Assembly (NCBI RefSeq): GCF_016859285.1
Contig: NC_053415.1
Span: 24,804,001-24,868,000 of the forward strand
Source: Xiphias gladius
Lineage: Eukaryota > Chordata > Actinopteri > Istiophoriformes > Xiphiidae
Length of the DNA stretch: 64,000 nt
Reading direction: 5' to 3'
Shown here: positions 61,858 to 64,000 of the stretch, in pieces
Numbering within the stretch: the stretch's first letter is position 1
Layout: each line of letters opens with the position of its first letter
Translations under genes and position numbers: made by a program
The notes under the pieces: model-generated
Database searches by the model: none
Seen by the model: the letters and a program-made list of their open reading frames with translations, nothing else
Told to the model about the DNA's origin: nothing

Positions 61858-62662
61858 TGTCAGAGAGAGAGGAGAAGCTGCCGAGCTCTGACAGCTTTCT
61901 GATTAAGGCTCTTTGTCATACAGCGGATTTATCTCTTTCCTTCCTCTCCTCCCATATGCAAATTTCATCTTGTCAGAAGGCTAAAGCTGAGTAGGTCATA
62001 TTCTGGGCCCTGGTACTCATCTATCTATCTATCTATCTATCTATATATATATATTTGTATATAGATATATATATCTATATACATATACATATATCTATAT
62101 ATATAGATATATGTATCTATCTATCTGTTCTACATCTATTGTGCTGTAGTCTAATATCCTGATGTTGCCTGAACTAGTGTCCCTGATTCTCAAAAACGAG
62201 ATCAAACTAAGTTTGCAATATCAAATAATACACAATCACAACCCTAACTCCCAAACTCTGTTACCTGTAGACTATGTTAAGTAGGACTACACAATCAAAA
62301 TAAACGTCAAATAAAACAATTAATTAAAAACACAGAGGCGGACCGCTCAGGACAGCTAAAACATTTTTCAATCCCTTTTTATGCCTGTTTTTCAGATTGA
62401 AGAAGACTTTCATCAATAAAGCCCACAGCGTGGCTACATGCGGAGAGGAACATGAAAGGGTTGTGGTGACTGTATATTATGACGAGCGGATGGAGCCGAT
62501 ACAGAGCTTCGGTGTTGCAGGGCAACAACAGGGCTAGGTTTTCTTTCTGATAGTGGAATATTTTGTCTGGTGCTTTCTAAACTTGTGGGGCAAATAGCTG
62601 AAGGTCTACTCCATCCACATTTTCCTGCAGTAGTACAGCACGTGGAAACAGAAGCACAAACT

Positions 62663-62935
62663 CCACAAGCTGGAGCTGGGTTTAGCCATTCCATGTTTCA
62701 GCAAGTGTTTCATCAGAGTCTTGTTTTGTTGGTTGACATGACAGAGCTGTTGTTTAGGCGTCCGGTTTGGAGTTTCCTATAACTCTGTCATGTTTAAGTA
62801 CCGTTATCTGAGTAGGAACATCTCCAAAAAGGCAGGAGAAACAAGCAACTAGTCTGAAAACATCATGCCACCGAATTCCATGCAAATGACCAGGCTTGCG
62901 CTGCAACACCCATACCATCCCAGAATTTAGCATTT
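62663..62935 (-). mobile_element. Ty3/Gypsy pol fossil, type II unit copy 3
   Basis: Duplicate of 53762-54035. Broken; no LTRs seen. Confidence 0.6.
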
Positions 62936-63649
62936 GCACACTCAGCTGGTTAAACTGCTGTCACGAGAATCTTCTCTGTCCTCACTGTCATCCGTGCCGC
63001 CAGCTTATTATAACCAGCACGTTACGTTTGGTTGTTAGGCGACCTCCAGCGGCTGTAGTCATTACGACGGGAGCAAAGGAGGAAGTCGGGTGACATAGTG
63101 TAAAGAGCGACAAAGTCCATGTTAGGACGAGGGGTGGGGTAGTTGGAGGGGTCAACAAAACACAGGGCTTTCACATGCACCAGGCTCGTGACAATAGAAG
63201 CACTACCCCTCCTCTGTACGCGGGCGCTGACGGCCCACTGATGCTAACCTGAGAAACAGGCATATAGAGGGTTTTTTTCTGACTGTTCAGTGGATGAGTG
63301 AAAAAACACAGTCTTGTGTGTGTGCACAAACTTGTTAGCTAACACAGCCGCGATTTGTTCATTTAAATACACGCCTATGCTAAACATTTTTAAATTTCAA
63401 TCTTATCAGGATTAAATCATGGTGAGTCATCAGTTGTAGCAGCATTACACCATTTTTCCAGTGGTCTCCCCCTTTTCCCCAGCAAACTCCGCATTGATTT
63501 GGGGATTTTTATGGACTCCAAACTTTTCCACTGTAAGCCTCGGAGACAGGTCCATAGGCACACGGGACTGCAGCGTTGAAAAGGTCCTACTGCCTGTGGA
63601 GGGGGCACTAGTGCCGCCTCTTGTGCTTTGCCGTGTATTTTGCATTGCA

Positions 63650-64000
63650 AAGTATTCAGACCCTTAATTCAGAACTTTGTAGAAGTCCCATTGGCAGCAT
63701 TTAGAGCTCAGAGTCTTTTTGAGTAAGTCGCTACCCAACTTTGCACACCCGGATTTGTGCAGTTTATCCCATTCTGTCAGGCACATCCCCTCAAGCTCCA
63801 TCACACTGCATGTTCTATTGACTTTTAGTCTGGGCTTTGGCCTCAGCCTCTCAAGGACAGTCGGAGACTTGTCTCAAGGCACTCCAGAGATTTCCTGGCT
63901 GCATGACTCCGGTCTTGCTGAAAGGGGAAGCATTGCGCCCGTCTCAGGTCACGAGCACTCTGGAGCAGGTGTTCTTCAAAGACCTCTCTGTATTGGGCTG
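63650..64000 (-). mobile_element. Tc1/mariner-like transposon fragment, copy 3 (cut by right edge)
   Basis: Same AAGTATTCAGACCC start and antisense transposase sequence as at 54756 and 59210. Confidence 0.85.

Larger units (their letters stand above)
61688..64000. repeat. 4.45-kb TAAR tandem unit (type II), third copy, cut by the right edge
   Basis: Same order as in the earlier type II units up to the Tc1-like fragment. By the unit period, another TAAR gene is expected about 850-1000 bases beyond the right edge. Confidence 0.85.

Noticed and set aside
28999-64000. Regularly spaced repeats as a possible CRISPR-like or satellite array
   Set aside because: The repeats are multi-kilobase gene-bearing units in a vertebrate genome; there are no short repeats with unique spacers.

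Overview
This is eukaryotic DNA from a teleost fish, most likely a percomorph. The signs are spliced genes with vertebrate splice sites, a fish-type olfactory receptor, an expanded family of trace amine-associated receptors (TAARs) of the teleost-specific type, long CA/GT and TATC microsatellites, and fossils of typical fish transposons (RTE-, L2- and Rex-like LINEs, Tc1/mariner, a tRNA-derived SINE, Ty3/Gypsy). No species can be named from the sequence alone.

Layout. Positions 57-7704 (minus) hold the 5' part of a multi-exon gene that runs off the left edge. Eleven exons can be chained by splice sites and reading phase, and the N-terminal exons look like the uncharacterised vertebrate protein KIAA2012. 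A tRNA-Ala-like sequence lies in one of its introns. Positions 7705-10969 are non-coding with a large inverted GT/CA repeat. A complete single-exon olfactory receptor is at 10970-11932 (minus). Positions 12500-17770 are transposon debris: a 267-bp inverted repeat enclosing a LINE 3' end and a SINE, an L2-like reverse transcriptase fragment and a DNA-transposon end. From 20813 to the right edge lies a TAAR cluster, with one gene on the plus strand (20813-22322) and seven on the minus strand with exon 2 at 25148, 32582, 41420, 47166, 51529, 56021 and 60414. Six of the seven minus genes look intact (329 aa). The one at 56021 has a 2-nt frameshift in TM7.

The cluster grew by several rounds of tandem duplication: an 8.8-kb unit present twice (28999-46690), a 4.36-kb unit derived from it (45537-49899 and onward), and a 4.45-kb unit repeated to the right edge (52788-64000). 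Each unit carries its own set of transposon fossils, which date and order the duplications. The gene at 51529 is a chimera of two unit types, and exon-level patchworks point to unequal crossing-over and gene conversion.

All eight TAARs share one intron in the first intracellular loop. It has a non-canonical GC donor and its two ends carry the same ~17-bp exon-derived sequence, as expected if the intron arose by tandem duplication of an exonic AGGC stretch. All eight receptors lack the amine-binding Asp3.32 and keep Asp5.42, the arrangement known for non-classical amine-sensing fish TAARs. Together the window holds two chemosensory receptor families, probably expressed in the olfactory epithelium, with the TAAR array as its most active part.
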